NCBI RefSeq assembly: GCF_001636845.1
Contig: NZ_LITT01000011.1
Location: 248,001-312,000, forward strand
From: Clostridium ljungdahlii
GTDB taxonomy: Bacteria; Bacillota; Clostridia; Clostridiales; Clostridiaceae
Direction: 5' to 3'
Length of the DNA: 64,000 nt
The stretch's first letter is position 1. Every line of letters begins with the position of its first letter. A program made the position numbers and the translations under genes. Below, one piece after another: positions 1-8,491 of the stretch. The notes under the pieces are model-generated. The model saw nothing but the letters and a program-made list of their open reading frames with translations. It made no database searches and was not told the DNA's origin.

Positions 1-323
1 ATTTCCTTCCTCTTACATATCTTCTTATGGATTCACCTGCTTCAGCAAGTTGAAAAGCGTCAACTAATATCCCCTCTTTATTTTTAACCTTGAGTTTTTC
101 AGCATTAAAAAAGTAAAAAGAATCCTTAACTAATCCATCTTTTATAGAATCCAAAGAACAATATAATATCTTTGTACATTCCTTATTAAGCTGGACAGTA
201 TACCTATTATAACCATCCCAATCACAAAAATAAGGTATAAAATATTTAAAATCGAAACTATCCAAGAATTTTTTGCAATCTTCTCTGTTATTAAAATAAT
301 TTAAACTATTAATTTTTAGTCAT
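1..323 (-). pseudogene. Partial hypothetical gene with frameshift at its start
   Basis: A minus-strand reading frame runs off the left edge of the window, with about 100 codons visible and content such as FCDWDGYNRYTVQLNKE and AFQLAEAGESIRRYVRGRK. A good AGGAG site sits in front of an ATG at 321-323, but that ATG reads only MTKN then stop. The long frame is one base away and becomes continuous (MTKINSLNYFNNRED...) if one A is removed from the A5 run at 313-317. This is therefore either a homopolymer frameshift mutation, a sequencing error, or a gene using a rare ATT start. I do not recognise the family; no membrane segment or known motif is visible. Confidence 0.5.
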
Positions 324-507
324 CTCCTTCTTACATAAGTTTAGGATTCCCTAACTCATTGATTATATTATACTTGCTACTTGTCTTGTTGCCAATATAT
401 ATTTTTTAATATTATAAGCAATAGAAAAATTTGAAATGTTAAGACATGACTAGAATTAAGAAAAAATAATGGGACATAATAAAAAGTACAACTAATAATG
501 TATTTTA
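324..507. other. Intergenic spacer, leftward promoter region
   Basis: No gene is visible. It should hold the promoter of the leftward partial gene; AT-rich TATAAT-like sequence lies near 363-372 on the minus strand. Nothing else stands out. Confidence 0.3.
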
Positions 508-670
508 GGCATTTGAAAGAAAATAACAAGTCAAAGATGCGACGAATATTTTTTATCAGACAAGGAGGCAGGTTCCGCAGATAGTGAATCCTATCTAAGG
601 GCTCTACCGACGCAGTATGATAAAAAATAGGTTAGCATACTGACTAGTTATTTCTTTGAAAATACCTTAT
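508..670 (+). repeat. Repeat family A, copy 1 (MITE-like, imperfect terminal inverted repeats)
   Basis: About 160 bp that recurs in inverted orientation at 16930-17096. Its ends are imperfect inverted repeats: TTGAAAGAAAATAACAAGTC at the left, and GACTAGTTATTTCTTTGAAAA at the right. The better conserved middle contains GGAGGCAGGTTCCGC and a GATAG/CTATC stem. There is no open frame of note. It ends a few bases before the ribosome site of the next gene, so it may supply that gene's leader or simply be inserted there. A 22-bp piece of the right end recurs at 51946-51968. Confidence 0.75.
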
Positions 671-684
671 AGGAGGGTAATAGA

Positions 685-945
685 ATGAAAAAAATTGATG
701 AGGCAATTGATAGAATTAGGACGCTTGAATGCCCAACGGGAGACTTAGAAAATAGAGTTACAGAAATACTAGAAAACTATGGAGTTGCAGATAGAAGTAA
801 AATAAATGTTAATAGAGATGAATATTTTGATAAGGATGAAGCACAGGCATATCGGGTTCAAATACTGAATCAGGAGCATCCTATTATGGTGCTAGCTAAA
901 TCAGGATATGATGACTATGTTGCAAAGGTTACAGATGTTTATTAA
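685..945 (+). CDS. Small conserved hypothetical protein (86 aa)
   Basis: An 86-residue acidic soluble protein starting at ATG after a strong GGAGGG site at 673-678. It has no signal peptide, membrane segment or cysteine pair; the N-terminal third (EAIDRIRTLECPTGDLENRV) is probably helical. I do not recognise a family. It stands alone between repeat A and the convergent HAD phosphatase. The coding call rests on the ribosome site, codon use like its neighbours and lack of overlap with another gene. Function unknown. Confidence 0.65.
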   Translation: MKKIDEAIDRIRTLECPTGDLENRVTEILENYGVADRSKINVNRDEYFDKDEAQAYRVQILNQEHPIMVLAKSGYDDYVAKVTDVY

Positions 946-1093
946 AGTAGAAAATTTAAAGTTCCACTCTAAGTCTAAGATAAGGTAACATTAAACTCTA
1001 TACAGGCTACAGCATCCTTTCCTAAGGTCATGGATGAGGGATGTGTAGGCTGTAGTAGTAAAAAATGATATAGCTCTTTATTATAGTTAGTGG

Positions 1094-1975
1094 TTATAGC
1101 ACGAACTTTTCTAAAACATTAGCTACTCCATTTTCTTCATTTGTTAAAGTGATATAGTCAGCAGCATGCTTTATTTCATCTGAGGCATTTCCCATGGCTA
1201 CGGGAAGACCTGCGCATTTAAGCATGTCCAAGTCGTTTGGAGAGTCTCCAATACAAATAACTTCATTAGAAGGTATGTCCAAGTATTGGCACAGTTTTTT
1301 TACACCAGTACCTTTATTAGTATTTTTACTCAATACTTCAAAGGTATAAGTACATGTTTTAAGTACTGAAAAATTTTCATAAAAATGTTGTGGTAAACTA
1401 TTGCTTAGTAGCAAATTTTTATCATAGGTACTTCTAAATTTGAAATTGCTGTAAGGTGACATATCAAAGCCAAAATGATGTACATAGTTCTCTAAAACAT
1501 CTGAGTTTTCATTTATTAGGTTTACTTTTAGTATGTTGTTACGTTTTACTAAGTCTTTGAATTCAGTTATTTCATATTTTGTATTGTTTGCAACAGATTC
1601 TAATTTACCATATAAGTTGTTCTTATAAACTGAGTACGTACCATCGTTATAAAAACATAAGTCTAGTTTTAAGTCTTCTGCCATGTTATATAAATATTCT
1701 AGATCTTTGCTGTTAAAAGGCGACTGAAAAATAATTTTGTCCTCAGTATTGTTTTGTACATTAGCACCAGTGCAAGTTACGCTGTATTGATCATTTGCTA
1801 TTAAATTCAAATCAGAGAGATGATGTTTAATTCCATCTATTGGTCTTCCGGTACAAAGAACAATTTTAACATCTTTTTTTGTAGCTGCTTTAATAGTTTG
1901 TTTATTTTCATTGGATATTGACTTGTTGTCTTTAAGTAAAGTTCCATCCATATCTATAAAAACAATTTTATACAT
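1094..1975 (-). CDS. HAD-superfamily Cof-type phosphatase
   Basis: A 293-residue hydrolase of the Cof/YbjI/SupH type, a cytosolic phosphatase that removes phosphate from sugar phosphates or similar small molecules. Motif I is near residue 8 (FIDMDGTLL, nucleophile and acid Asp pair), motif II Thr lies in CTGRP near residue 42, and motif IV is the late GDSPNDLDML with the metal-binding aspartates. The middle region (about 85-205) is the type II cap that decides the substrate, so the substrate cannot be read. The start follows GAGGAGG with 9 bp spacing. A copy of structured repeat B lies immediately upstream in the same direction and may be its leader. Confidence 0.88.
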   Translation of the reverse strand: MYKIVFIDMDGTLLKDNKSISNENKQTIKAATKKDVKIVLCTGRPIDGIKHHLSDLNLIANDQYSVTCTGANVQNNTEDKIIFQSPFNSKDLEYLYNMAEDLKLDLCFYNDGTYSVYKNNLYGKLESVANNTKYEITEFKDLVKRNNILKVNLINENSDVLENYVHHFGFDMSPYSNFKFRSTYDKNLLLSNSLPQHFYENFSVLKTCTYTFEVLSKNTNKGTGVKKLCQYLDIPSNEVICIGDSPNDLDMLKCAGLPVAMGNASDEIKHAADYITLTNEENGVANVLEKFVL

Positions 1976-1997
1976 TAAAATATTACCTCCTCTATAA

Positions 1998-2233
1998 TTT
2001 TATCCGATGACTACCTGCTCTAATACTCCAACGCACACAGCGAAAGCGACTATCACCAAATCAAAGATTTGGGATATCTGCTTTTCTCCAAATGTGAGTA
2101 AAGAGCAGCTACGTCCCTGGATAATGATTTCTCCTAAAAGATAACGTTTTCTAAGTGCTGAAGCACTAAGAATCCTGTTAATAAGCATCAGGTGGAGTTA
2201 AAACTCCTCTTGATGCAAAGAACTCTGTTTATG
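1998..2233 (-). ncRNA. Repeat family B copy 1: candidate structured leader RNA
   Basis: On the minus strand this reads as a ~235-nt element sharing ordered blocks with 14816-14952: ATAAACAGAGTTCTT at the 5' end, a hairpin around GGAGTTTTAACTCC, TTATCCAGGGACGTAGCTGC in the middle, and GAGTATTAGAGCAGG ... TCATCGGATAA at the 3' end. The late blocks pair: TTATCC with GGATAA and CTGCTC with GAGCAG. Between the blocks the two copies differ in hairpin length, as expected of an RNA fold. It ends about 20 nt before the HAD phosphatase start, same direction. A short open frame inside it is not credible as a gene. Confidence 0.55.
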
Positions 2234-2349
2234 AAATAGTAATGCATTTGTAATTTTAGCAGTGAGGATTTCTATTAAATTATACAATAGGAATAAATAC
2301 AAAACAATAATGAGAGATAGTTTTAACATATAGGTGGCAATTCAAGGCA

Positions 2350-2384
2350 CTTTTAAAAAAGTATGCCAAAGACATACTTTTTTA
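2350..2384 (-). terminator. Rho-independent terminator of the aldo/keto reductase gene
   Basis: AAAAAAGTATG and CATACTTTTTT form an 11-bp stem around CCAAAGA, just past the stop codon of the leftward gene; on the minus strand the stem ends in a run of T. Confidence 0.85.
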
Positions 2385-2391
2385 AGTAGTA

Positions 2392-3234
2392 TTATTTTTT
2401 TAATGTATCTGGGTTAGCATAAACTTCATCCGGTTCGGAACCTGTCCTTATTCCTTTATCAAGCTGCTGAATTTCAGACATATCATCTTTACTTATTTCA
2501 AAATCAAATATGTCTGTATTTTCTTTTATTCTTGATGGAGTAGTTGATTTTGGAATAGTTACAACTCTCATTTGTAAATCCCATCTAAGCACGATTTGAG
2601 ATACTGTTTTTTTATATTTTTTTGCAAGCTCTTTTAGAAGGGGAATTTCAAATACCTTACCCCTCATTAAAGGAGACCATGCTTCTAATTGTATACTATT
2701 TTTTTTGCAGAACTCTCTTAGATTATTTTGAATTAGCAGAGGGTGAAATTCTACTTGATTCACCATTGGCATAATTTCCGCATTTGCCATTAAGTCTTTC
2801 AAATGACCAGCGGTAAAATTGCTAACACCTATTGCTCGCACATATCCTTCTTTATAAAGCTTTTCTAAAGCTCTCCAGGTTTCATTGTGTAGTGGATTAG
2901 GCCAATGAATTAAATATAGATCAAGGTAATCTGTTTTTAGTTTTTTAATAGAAGTTTCAAAAGCTTTTAAAGTTTTTTCATAACCTTGGTCAGAGATCCA
3001 AACTTTACTTGTTAAAAAGATTTCTTTTCTAGGTACTTCACTTTCTTTTATTCCAGTACCAACTCCATCTTCGTTTTTATAGAAAGCAGCAGTATCTATA
3101 TGACCATAACCAACTTTGAGAGCTTCTTTTACTGATTTAATAACAGAGGGACCATCAGCTTTATAAGTACCGAAGCCTATCCATGGCATTTTTACTCCAT
3201 TATTTAAAATTGTGCAACTTTTTATATCTTGCAT
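2392..3234 (-). CDS. Aldo/keto reductase
   Basis: A 280-residue NADPH-dependent aldo/keto reductase (AKR5-like), a cytosolic (beta/alpha)8 barrel that reduces aldehydes and ketones. The tetrad is visible: Asp and Tyr in GHIDTAAFYKNE (about 43-54), Lys in TSKVW (about 77) and His in LIHWPNP (about 110). The NADPH signature IPKSTTPSRIKEN lies near residue 240. A longer frame starts upstream at 3288, but GGGAGG sits 9 bp before the ATG at 3234, so that start is chosen. It is monocistronic with its own terminator. The physiological substrate is not readable. Confidence 0.9.
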   Translation of the reverse strand: MQDIKSCTILNNGVKMPWIGFGTYKADGPSVIKSVKEALKVGYGHIDTAAFYKNEDGVGTGIKESEVPRKEIFLTSKVWISDQGYEKTLKAFETSIKKLKTDYLDLYLIHWPNPLHNETWRALEKLYKEGYVRAIGVSNFTAGHLKDLMANAEIMPMVNQVEFHPLLIQNNLREFCKKNSIQLEAWSPLMRGKVFEIPLLKELAKKYKKTVSQIVLRWDLQMRVVTIPKSTTPSRIKENTDIFDFEISKDDMSEIQQLDKGIRTGSEPDEVYANPDTLKK

Positions 3235-3319
3235 TTCAATCATCCTCCCAATTATAGTAAATACAAAATAGCATTTATATATTACCAATATACTTTTAGA
3301 AAATCAACATATTCTATTT

Positions 3320-3442
3320 ATGAAGGCAGGATTTAGAGAATTTTGCAAGCATATTAATATAGCTAATTCTCAAAAAATTATAGATATCCTATCGAGCTTT
3401 GGTTATTTTTCTAAAGAGTATGCCAATGCTGCTTTACAGTGA
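3320..3442 (+). pseudogene. Short 40-codon frame, possible gene remnant
   Basis: Between two leftward genes a 40-codon plus-strand frame (MKAGFREFCKHINIANSQKI...) runs to a TGA at 3440-3442. It has a protein-like amino acid mix, and the frame extends upstream without stop through NILLENQHILF. No ribosome site precedes it. It looks like the C-terminal scrap of a lost gene rather than a functional small protein. Family not recognised. Confidence 0.25.
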
Positions 3443-3449
3443 AGTTTGA

Positions 3450-3932
3450 TCATTTGCTTTTTATATAGAAAGATTTATTGTCTATAGCCCTCATTGTAGC
3501 CAGTATGCCATCAAGATGATCATATTCATGTTGTATTAATTCTGATAGATCTCCTTTGAAATTTAATGCTTTATCTGCAAAATTTATATCTTTGTATATT
3601 ACAGAGCATTCTTTATAGCGTTTAACTTTTACTAAAAGATTTGGAAAGGACATACAGTCATCCATTACGTCCATCATTTCTTTGTTATCAAATTTAAGTA
3701 CTGGATTAATAAAAACTATAGGCTTGTCAATATACATATATATCAATCTTTTAAATACTCCAATTTGCGGAGCGGCAATTGCTCTGCCTGCATTGTATTT
3801 TTTACGGAAGTCGATTAAGGTATCATGTAAATTTGAAACAGTTTTTTTTATTGAATCCATATCCTCTTTTTCTACAGGTAAACTTTTTTTGTATAAAGCA
3901 TCATTTCCAAGTAATAGTATTTCTTTTATCAT
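3450..3932 (-). CDS. Peptide deformylase-like protein
   Basis: A 160-residue protein of the peptide deformylase fold, which removes formyl groups from N-terminal methionine using a metal held by one Cys and two His. Motif 1 is AIAAPQIG (about 50-57, Gln present), motif 2 is DDCMSFPN (about 91-98) and motif 3 is QHEYDHLDG (about 133-141). The HExxH-type helix and the Cys are kept, but the usual EGCLS is DDCMS and motif 1 has Arg where glycine is normal. It may be a secondary deformylase or a related hydrolase. Divergent from the MocR gene at 4034, so the two may share regulation. Start after AGGAGG. Confidence 0.8.
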   Translation of the reverse strand: MIKEILLLGNDALYKKSLPVEKEDMDSIKKTVSNLHDTLIDFRKKYNAGRAIAAPQIGVFKRLIYMYIDKPIVFINPVLKFDNKEMMDVMDDCMSFPNLLVKVKRYKECSVIYKDINFADKALNFKGDLSELIQHEYDHLDGILATMRAIDNKSFYIKSK

Positions 3933-4033
3933 AAATAACCTCCTAGCTATATGTTGTGAATTTGATAAAATAGTACTATATAATTGTAACTATAAAAAGG
4001 TATGATTTTTATAAAAATTAAGGGGATGATTTT

Positions 4034-5458
4034 ATGGAAATACCGATATTTATTGAAAGACATAGTGAAAAGCCATTGTATATTCAGATATATGAATGTT
4101 ATAAAAAAGCAATATTAGAAGGTACACTTAAAAGAGGGGAAAGGTTGGAGTCTATAATGCAGCTTAAAAATAGACTTTGTATTAGTAGAAATACGGTTCA
4201 AGGGGCATATGATCAACTACTGTGTGAAGGATATATTTATAGTAAAGGTGGAAGCGGCTATTATGTGGAGGTTATAGAAGATCAAATAAAAACCGCCCAA
4301 AAAGAAAATATACCCTTAAAACTTAAACCCTTAAAAAGCATTCATATAGATGATAAAGTATATCCTTATAATTTCAAACCTGGATCAGTGGATCGTAAAA
4401 GTTTTCCATTTGCGATTTGGAGGAAAATTGAGCAAAGCCTTATGAAAAAAGAAAATATAGATATATTAACCTATTCAGATCCTAGAGGTGAATTTGAATT
4501 AAGAAGTCAAATTGCAAGTTATGTTAAAAGTTCAAGAGGAGTAATTTGTTCTCCTGACCAAATAATTATAGGTGCAGGAACTCAGACTTTGATGGCTGTA
4601 TTATGTGACCTGTTTAGTGAATCTTGTAATAAAAATATTGCTTTTGAAGAACCTGGATTTTCTGCTGTAAGAAAGGTTTTCGAATGGTATGGATATAACA
4701 TAGAGCCAATTGAATTGATACAGGTTGGAATGAATATAGAAAAGCTTGAAACCCTTAAAGTGACTCCTGAGTTTATATATGTAACCCCATCAAATCAACA
4801 TCCTTTGGGTATGTCCATGCCTGTTTCAAATCGTATAAAACTTCTTAATTTTATTAGTAAGGCTAGGGGATATATTATTGAAGACGACTATGACAGTGAA
4901 TTTAGATATAATGTAAATCCCATACCTTCACTTCAAAGTTTGGATAGTGAAGATAGGGTGATTTATCTTGGAACTTTTTCAAAAACTCTTTTTCCAGGAA
5001 TGCATGTTGGTTATATGATTTTACCTGAAAATGTAATGAATCTTTTTATTGAAAAGGGAAGCTTTATAAATCAAACCGCATCAAAAATTCATCAGCTGAC
5101 AATTGCAGAATTTATGAAAGAAGGTTTATTTGAAACACATCTTAGAAAAATGAGAAATATATATGCTAAAAAGCAGCAATTTCTTATAAACTGTATAAAA
5201 CAACAATTTGGAGAAGATGTTGTGATTTATGGAGAGAGAGCAGGAGTTAATATTGCACTTCAGGTGAAAAATAGTCTAAATGAATTGGAATTGATAAATA
5301 GGGCTTTAGAAAATGGGGTTAAAGTCTATCCAATATCATTTTATTATTTTGATCAAGGTAATTATAAAGAAGATAATATGGTTTTCATGGGATATGGACA
5401 TTTAAGCTTTGATAATATGCAAAGTGGAATAAAACTTTTGAAAAAAGCCTGGTTTTAA
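4034..5458 (+). CDS. MocR/GabR-type regulator (GntR HTH fused to aminotransferase-like domain)
   Basis: A 474-residue PLP-binding transcription factor. Residues about 8-75 form a GntR winged helix (ESIMQLKNRLCISRNTVQGA). The rest is a fold-type I aminotransferase domain with the PLP-anchoring Asp/Tyr region (IIEDDYDSEFRY) near 285 and the Schiff-base lysine in GTFSKTLFPG near 315. In this family (GabR, PdxR) PLP or an amino-acid adduct switches DNA binding, often at its own divergent promoter. Here it faces the deformylase-like gene across about 100 bp. The effector is unknown. Start follows AAGGGGATG. Confidence 0.9.
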   Translation: MEIPIFIERHSEKPLYIQIYECYKKAILEGTLKRGERLESIMQLKNRLCISRNTVQGAYDQLLCEGYIYSKGGSGYYVEVIEDQIKTAQKENIPLKLKPLKSIHIDDKVYPYNFKPGSVDRKSFPFAIWRKIEQSLMKKENIDILTYSDPRGEFELRSQIASYVKSSRGVICSPDQIIIGAGTQTLMAVLCDLFSESCNKNIAFEEPGFSAVRKVFEWYGYNIEPIELIQVGMNIEKLETLKVTPEFIYVTPSNQHPLGMSMPVSNRIKLLNFISKARGYIIEDDYDSEFRYNVNPIPSLQSLDSEDRVIYLGTFSKTLFPGMHVGYMILPENVMNLFIEKGSFINQTASKIHQLTIAEFMKEGLFETHLRKMRNIYAKKQQFLINCIKQQFGEDVVIYGERAGVNIALQVKNSLNELELINRALENGVKVYPISFYYFDQGNYKEDNMVFMGYGHLSFDNMQSGIKLLKKAWF

Positions 5459-5539
5459 ATTTACAAAACTGGACATCAAAAGAGAGGATATATAATTTAT
5501 ATTGTGCTAAACTCTTACACAAGGAGAGAGGTGTTAGAA

Positions 5540-6010
5540 GTGAAGTGGCTGAAACAATTAAGTCAGGTAATTGACTATATAGAAAACAATTTGGATGGTG
5601 TTATTTCATATGATGAAGCTGCAAAAATTGCCTGCTGCTCAACTTACTATTTTCAAAGGATTTTTTCCTATGTTACAGGTATTACCTTGTCTGAGTATAT
5701 ACGACGCAGGCGTATGACAAAAGCAGCTTTTGAATTGGAAACAACTAATAAAAAAGTAATGGATATAGGCTTAAAGTATGGCTATAAATCACCAACAGCC
5801 TTTAATCGAGCATTTCAAAGTGTTCATGGTGTTTCTCCAATTGCTGCACGGGCGCAAGGAACTACACTAAATACTTATCCACCTATCAGTTTTTCAATTT
5901 CGGTTATAGGAGGTGAAAATATGCGCTACAGAATTGAAACAAAAGAGACAATTAGAATTGTAGGAGTTAGAACAGCGCTGCAAGAAGACATGGAGTGGTT
6001 AACAGTATAA
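5540..6010 (+). CDS. AraC-family regulator, C-terminally truncated
   Basis: 156 residues with two AraC helix-turn-helix units: DEAAKIACCSTYYFQRIF (first) and GYKSPTAFNRAFQSVHG (second), followed by about 30 residues (RYRIETKETIRIVGVRT) that begin a GyrI-like effector domain, then a stop. Family members with this N-terminus usually run to about 290 residues, so most of the effector domain is missing. The GTG at 5540 is chosen because the family begins at the (V/E)KWLKQLSQ sequence and AAGGAGAG lies upstream; a longer frame starts at 5504. It may still bind DNA without ligand control, or be a decaying gene. Confidence 0.75.
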   Translation: MKWLKQLSQVIDYIENNLDGVISYDEAAKIACCSTYYFQRIFSYVTGITLSEYIRRRRMTKAAFELETTNKKVMDIGLKYGYKSPTAFNRAFQSVHGVSPIAARAQGTTLNTYPPISFSISVIGGENMRYRIETKETIRIVGVRTALQEDMEWLTV

Positions 6011-6028
6011 GTTAATGGAGGAATAGTT

Positions 6029-6856
6029 GTGAAAAAATATTTATCAATAAGTCAGATGGCAGAAATACATAATATTTCAAGACAAACACTTATCTATTAT
6101 GACAAGATAGGATTATTTAAACCTACCTATATTGATGATAAGGGATATAGGTATTACAGTCCTTATCAAATTCCATTTTTAAGAGAAATTTGTTTCCTAA
6201 AATCAACAGGTATCAAGCTTAAAGATATAAAAAATAATATAAAAGACAGAAATATCAATAAAGCTATATCTTTATTGAAAAGCCATAAAGAATTGATAGA
6301 TAAAGAAATAGATAAGTTGCTATTGACTCGTGATTCTATTGAAGAAAGGTTAAATTTATATTCAAATGCTGATCAATTTAAAGATGAGTTGTATAAGCCT
6401 ATAATAGAAAAGCTGCCGGAGAGAAAGGCAGTATTTATACCTTATGAAAATAAAATATCAAAGCAAGAATTACATCTTACGCAAATGAAAATATGGAATA
6501 TTATTAATAGGCATGGAATAGTTCCATTTGAGAGTTTTGGCACAATTATTATGAAGGATGGATTGAACAAAAAATATATATTTGAGGGAGCAGGGGGATA
6601 TGTAGCCTTATCTCATGCAGATGATTATATTGAAAACACTGTTACTTTGCCTGCTGGAAAATATGTGTGTATGTATAAATATGGGATGCCCTATGATACT
6701 GAATTTTTGTATAAGCTTATAAGATGGATCAATGATAACAATTATAAAATTGTAGGCAATATAGTTGATGCATGTCTTCTAGATACTACTTTTTATGATG
6801 AAAGCAATAATGTTGATCTTTGTCAATTACAAATTCCTATAGAAAAAATTTGTTGA
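6029..6856 (+). CDS. MerR-family regulator with BmrR/GyrI-like ligand domain
   Basis: 275 residues. The N-terminal MerR winged helix (SISQMAEIHNISRQTLIYYD, then GYRYYSPYQIPFLREI) is followed by a dimerisation coiled coil (about 80-120) and a C-terminal domain (about 125-275) of the effector-binding type seen in BmrR. It starts at GTG with GGAGG 6 bp upstream. It sits directly before the UbiD operon, separated by a terminator, so it is the obvious candidate to control that operon in response to a small aromatic or cationic ligand; this is inference. Confidence 0.85.
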   Translation: MKKYLSISQMAEIHNISRQTLIYYDKIGLFKPTYIDDKGYRYYSPYQIPFLREICFLKSTGIKLKDIKNNIKDRNINKAISLLKSHKELIDKEIDKLLLTRDSIEERLNLYSNADQFKDELYKPIIEKLPERKAVFIPYENKISKQELHLTQMKIWNIINRHGIVPFESFGTIIMKDGLNKKYIFEGAGGYVALSHADDYIENTVTLPAGKYVCMYKYGMPYDTEFLYKLIRWINDNNYKIVGNIVDACLLDTTFYDESNNVDLCQLQIPIEKIC

Positions 6857-6897
6857 ATTTTAAAATATCTCTTGAATGTATAGTCGATATACACCTT

Positions 6898-6946
6898 AAA
6901 CTATTTTTATAAAGGTTGTAAATTATAAAAATAGTTTTCTTTTTTA
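6898..6946 (+). terminator. Terminator between the merR and ubiD genes
   Basis: Perfect 15-bp inverted repeat AAACTATTTTTATAA / TTATAAAAATAGTTT followed by TCTTTTTT. It lies 14 bp before the UbiD start and overlaps the place where a ribosome site is expected, so it could also be an attenuator. Confidence 0.75.
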
Positions 6947-6959
6947 GGGGGGATCTTTA

Positions 6960-8459
6960 ATGGATATAGAAAATAAAAAACAAAAGGTAACAGATTTACG
7001 TTCTGCTATAGAATTGTTAAAGTCGGTTCCGGGTCAGCTAATTGAAACTGATGAACCTGTAGAACCACTTGCTGAACTATGTGGAGTTTATCGTCATGTT
7101 GGTGCTGGTGGAACAGTAATGCGTCCAACACAAACTGGACCTGCAATGATTTTTAATAAGGTGAAAGGTCATAAGGATGCAAAAGTGATTATTGGAGTTT
7201 TAGCTAGTAGGGAAAGAGTTGGCTTACTGCTTGATGCAAAACCAGAACGTTTGGGTTTCTTTTTAAATGAGGCAGTTACTCACCCAATTCAACCTGTAAC
7301 AATTCCACAAGATAAGGCAGTTTGCCAAGAGGTTGTACATTATGCAGATGAGCCGGGCTTTGATATAAGAAAATTAGTTCCTGCACCAACTAATACAGAA
7401 GAAGATGCAGGACCATATATCACACTAGGTATGTGCTATGCATCTGATCCAGAAAATGGAGAGTCAGATGTTACAATACATCGTTTATGTTTGCAAAGTA
7501 AAGATGAAATTTCTATGTACTTTGTACCAGGAGCACGTCATTTAGGCGTTTTTCGTGAAAAAGCAGAAAAGGCTGGCAAACCATTACCAATTTCTATTAG
7601 TATAGGAGTAGATCCTGCCATTGAAATTGCGACATGTTTTGAACCACCAACAACACCACTTGGATACAATGAATTAAGTGCAGCAGGAGCTATTAGAAAC
7701 AATGCTGTTGAATTAGTTCAATGTTTGACAATTGGTGAAAAAGCTATTGCAAATGCTGAATATGTTATAGAAGGAGAATTACTTCCTGGAATACGTGTGA
7801 AGGAAGATCAAAATACAAACACAGGGAAAGCTATGCCGGAATTTCCAGGTTACACAGGGCCAGCTAATCCTGAAGTACCAGTAATTAAAGTAAAAGCTGT
7901 TACTCATCGCCGTAATCCAATTATGCAAACCTGTATTGGACCAAGTGAGGAACATGTTAACATGGCGGGTATTCCAACGGAAGCAAGTATAATCCAAATG
8001 GTGAATAAGGCTATGCCAGGTAAATTATTAAATGTTTACGCTCATTCATCAGGTGGTGGTAAATATATGGCTGTTTTACAATTCAAAAAAAGTATACCAA
8101 GTGATGAAGGACGTCAAAGACAAGCTGCCTTATTGGCATTCTCAGCATTTTCTGAACTTAAACATGTAATTTTAGTTGATGAAGATGTAGATCTATTCGA
8201 TAGTAATGATGTATTATGGGCTCTAAATACACGTTATCAAGGTGATGTTGATACAATATTTATTCCTGGTGTACGTTGTCATCCTTTAGATCCTTCACAA
8301 AATCCTAGTTATAATCCATTACTCAAGGACAAAGGAATTTCTTGCAAGGTAATTTTTGACTGTACAGTGCCATTTCGCTTAAAAGAACGTTTTAAGAGAT
8401 CAAAGTTTAAGGACGTAGATCCTGCTCGTTTTGCACCAGAATTATTTAAAACAAAATAA
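6960..8459 (+). CDS. UbiD-family phenolic acid decarboxylase (LpdC/BsdC-like)
   Basis: 499 residues, the normal length for the catalytic UbiD subunit that uses prenylated FMN to decarboxylate hydroxybenzoic acids (gallate, protocatechuate or 4-hydroxybenzoate). Visible features include the prFMN/metal region TIHRLCLQSKDEISMYF (about 175-192), the conserved glutamate segment VIEGELLPG (about 272) and KEDQNTNTGKAMPEFPGYTG (about 281-300), which matches the gallate-decarboxylase (LpdC) subgroup as I remember it. Followed by the flavin prenyltransferase and an LpdD-like chaperone, forming a complete decarboxylase operon. The ribosome site is GGGGGG at 6947-6952. Substrate assignment within the hydroxybenzoates is inference. 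Confidence 0.9.
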   Translation: MDIENKKQKVTDLRSAIELLKSVPGQLIETDEPVEPLAELCGVYRHVGAGGTVMRPTQTGPAMIFNKVKGHKDAKVIIGVLASRERVGLLLDAKPERLGFFLNEAVTHPIQPVTIPQDKAVCQEVVHYADEPGFDIRKLVPAPTNTEEDAGPYITLGMCYASDPENGESDVTIHRLCLQSKDEISMYFVPGARHLGVFREKAEKAGKPLPISISIGVDPAIEIATCFEPPTTPLGYNELSAAGAIRNNAVELVQCLTIGEKAIANAEYVIEGELLPGIRVKEDQNTNTGKAMPEFPGYTGPANPEVPVIKVKAVTHRRNPIMQTCIGPSEEHVNMAGIPTEASIIQMVNKAMPGKLLNVYAHSSGGGKYMAVLQFKKSIPSDEGRQRQAALLAFSAFSELKHVILVDEDVDLFDSNDVLWALNTRYQGDVDTIFIPGVRCHPLDPSQNPSYNPLLKDKGISCKVIFDCTVPFRLKERFKRSKFKDVDPARFAPELFKTK

Positions 8460-8491
8460 TTGAAATAGATAAAGAAAAGGTGTTGAAGTTT

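Noticed and set aside
2000-2188. 62-codon open frame on the minus strand
   Set aside because: It lies entirely inside structured repeat B copy 1, has no ribosome site and is not preserved in the second copy.
3682-4005. 107-codon plus-strand open frame
   Set aside because: Antisense to the deformylase-like gene, which has clear motifs and a ribosome site.
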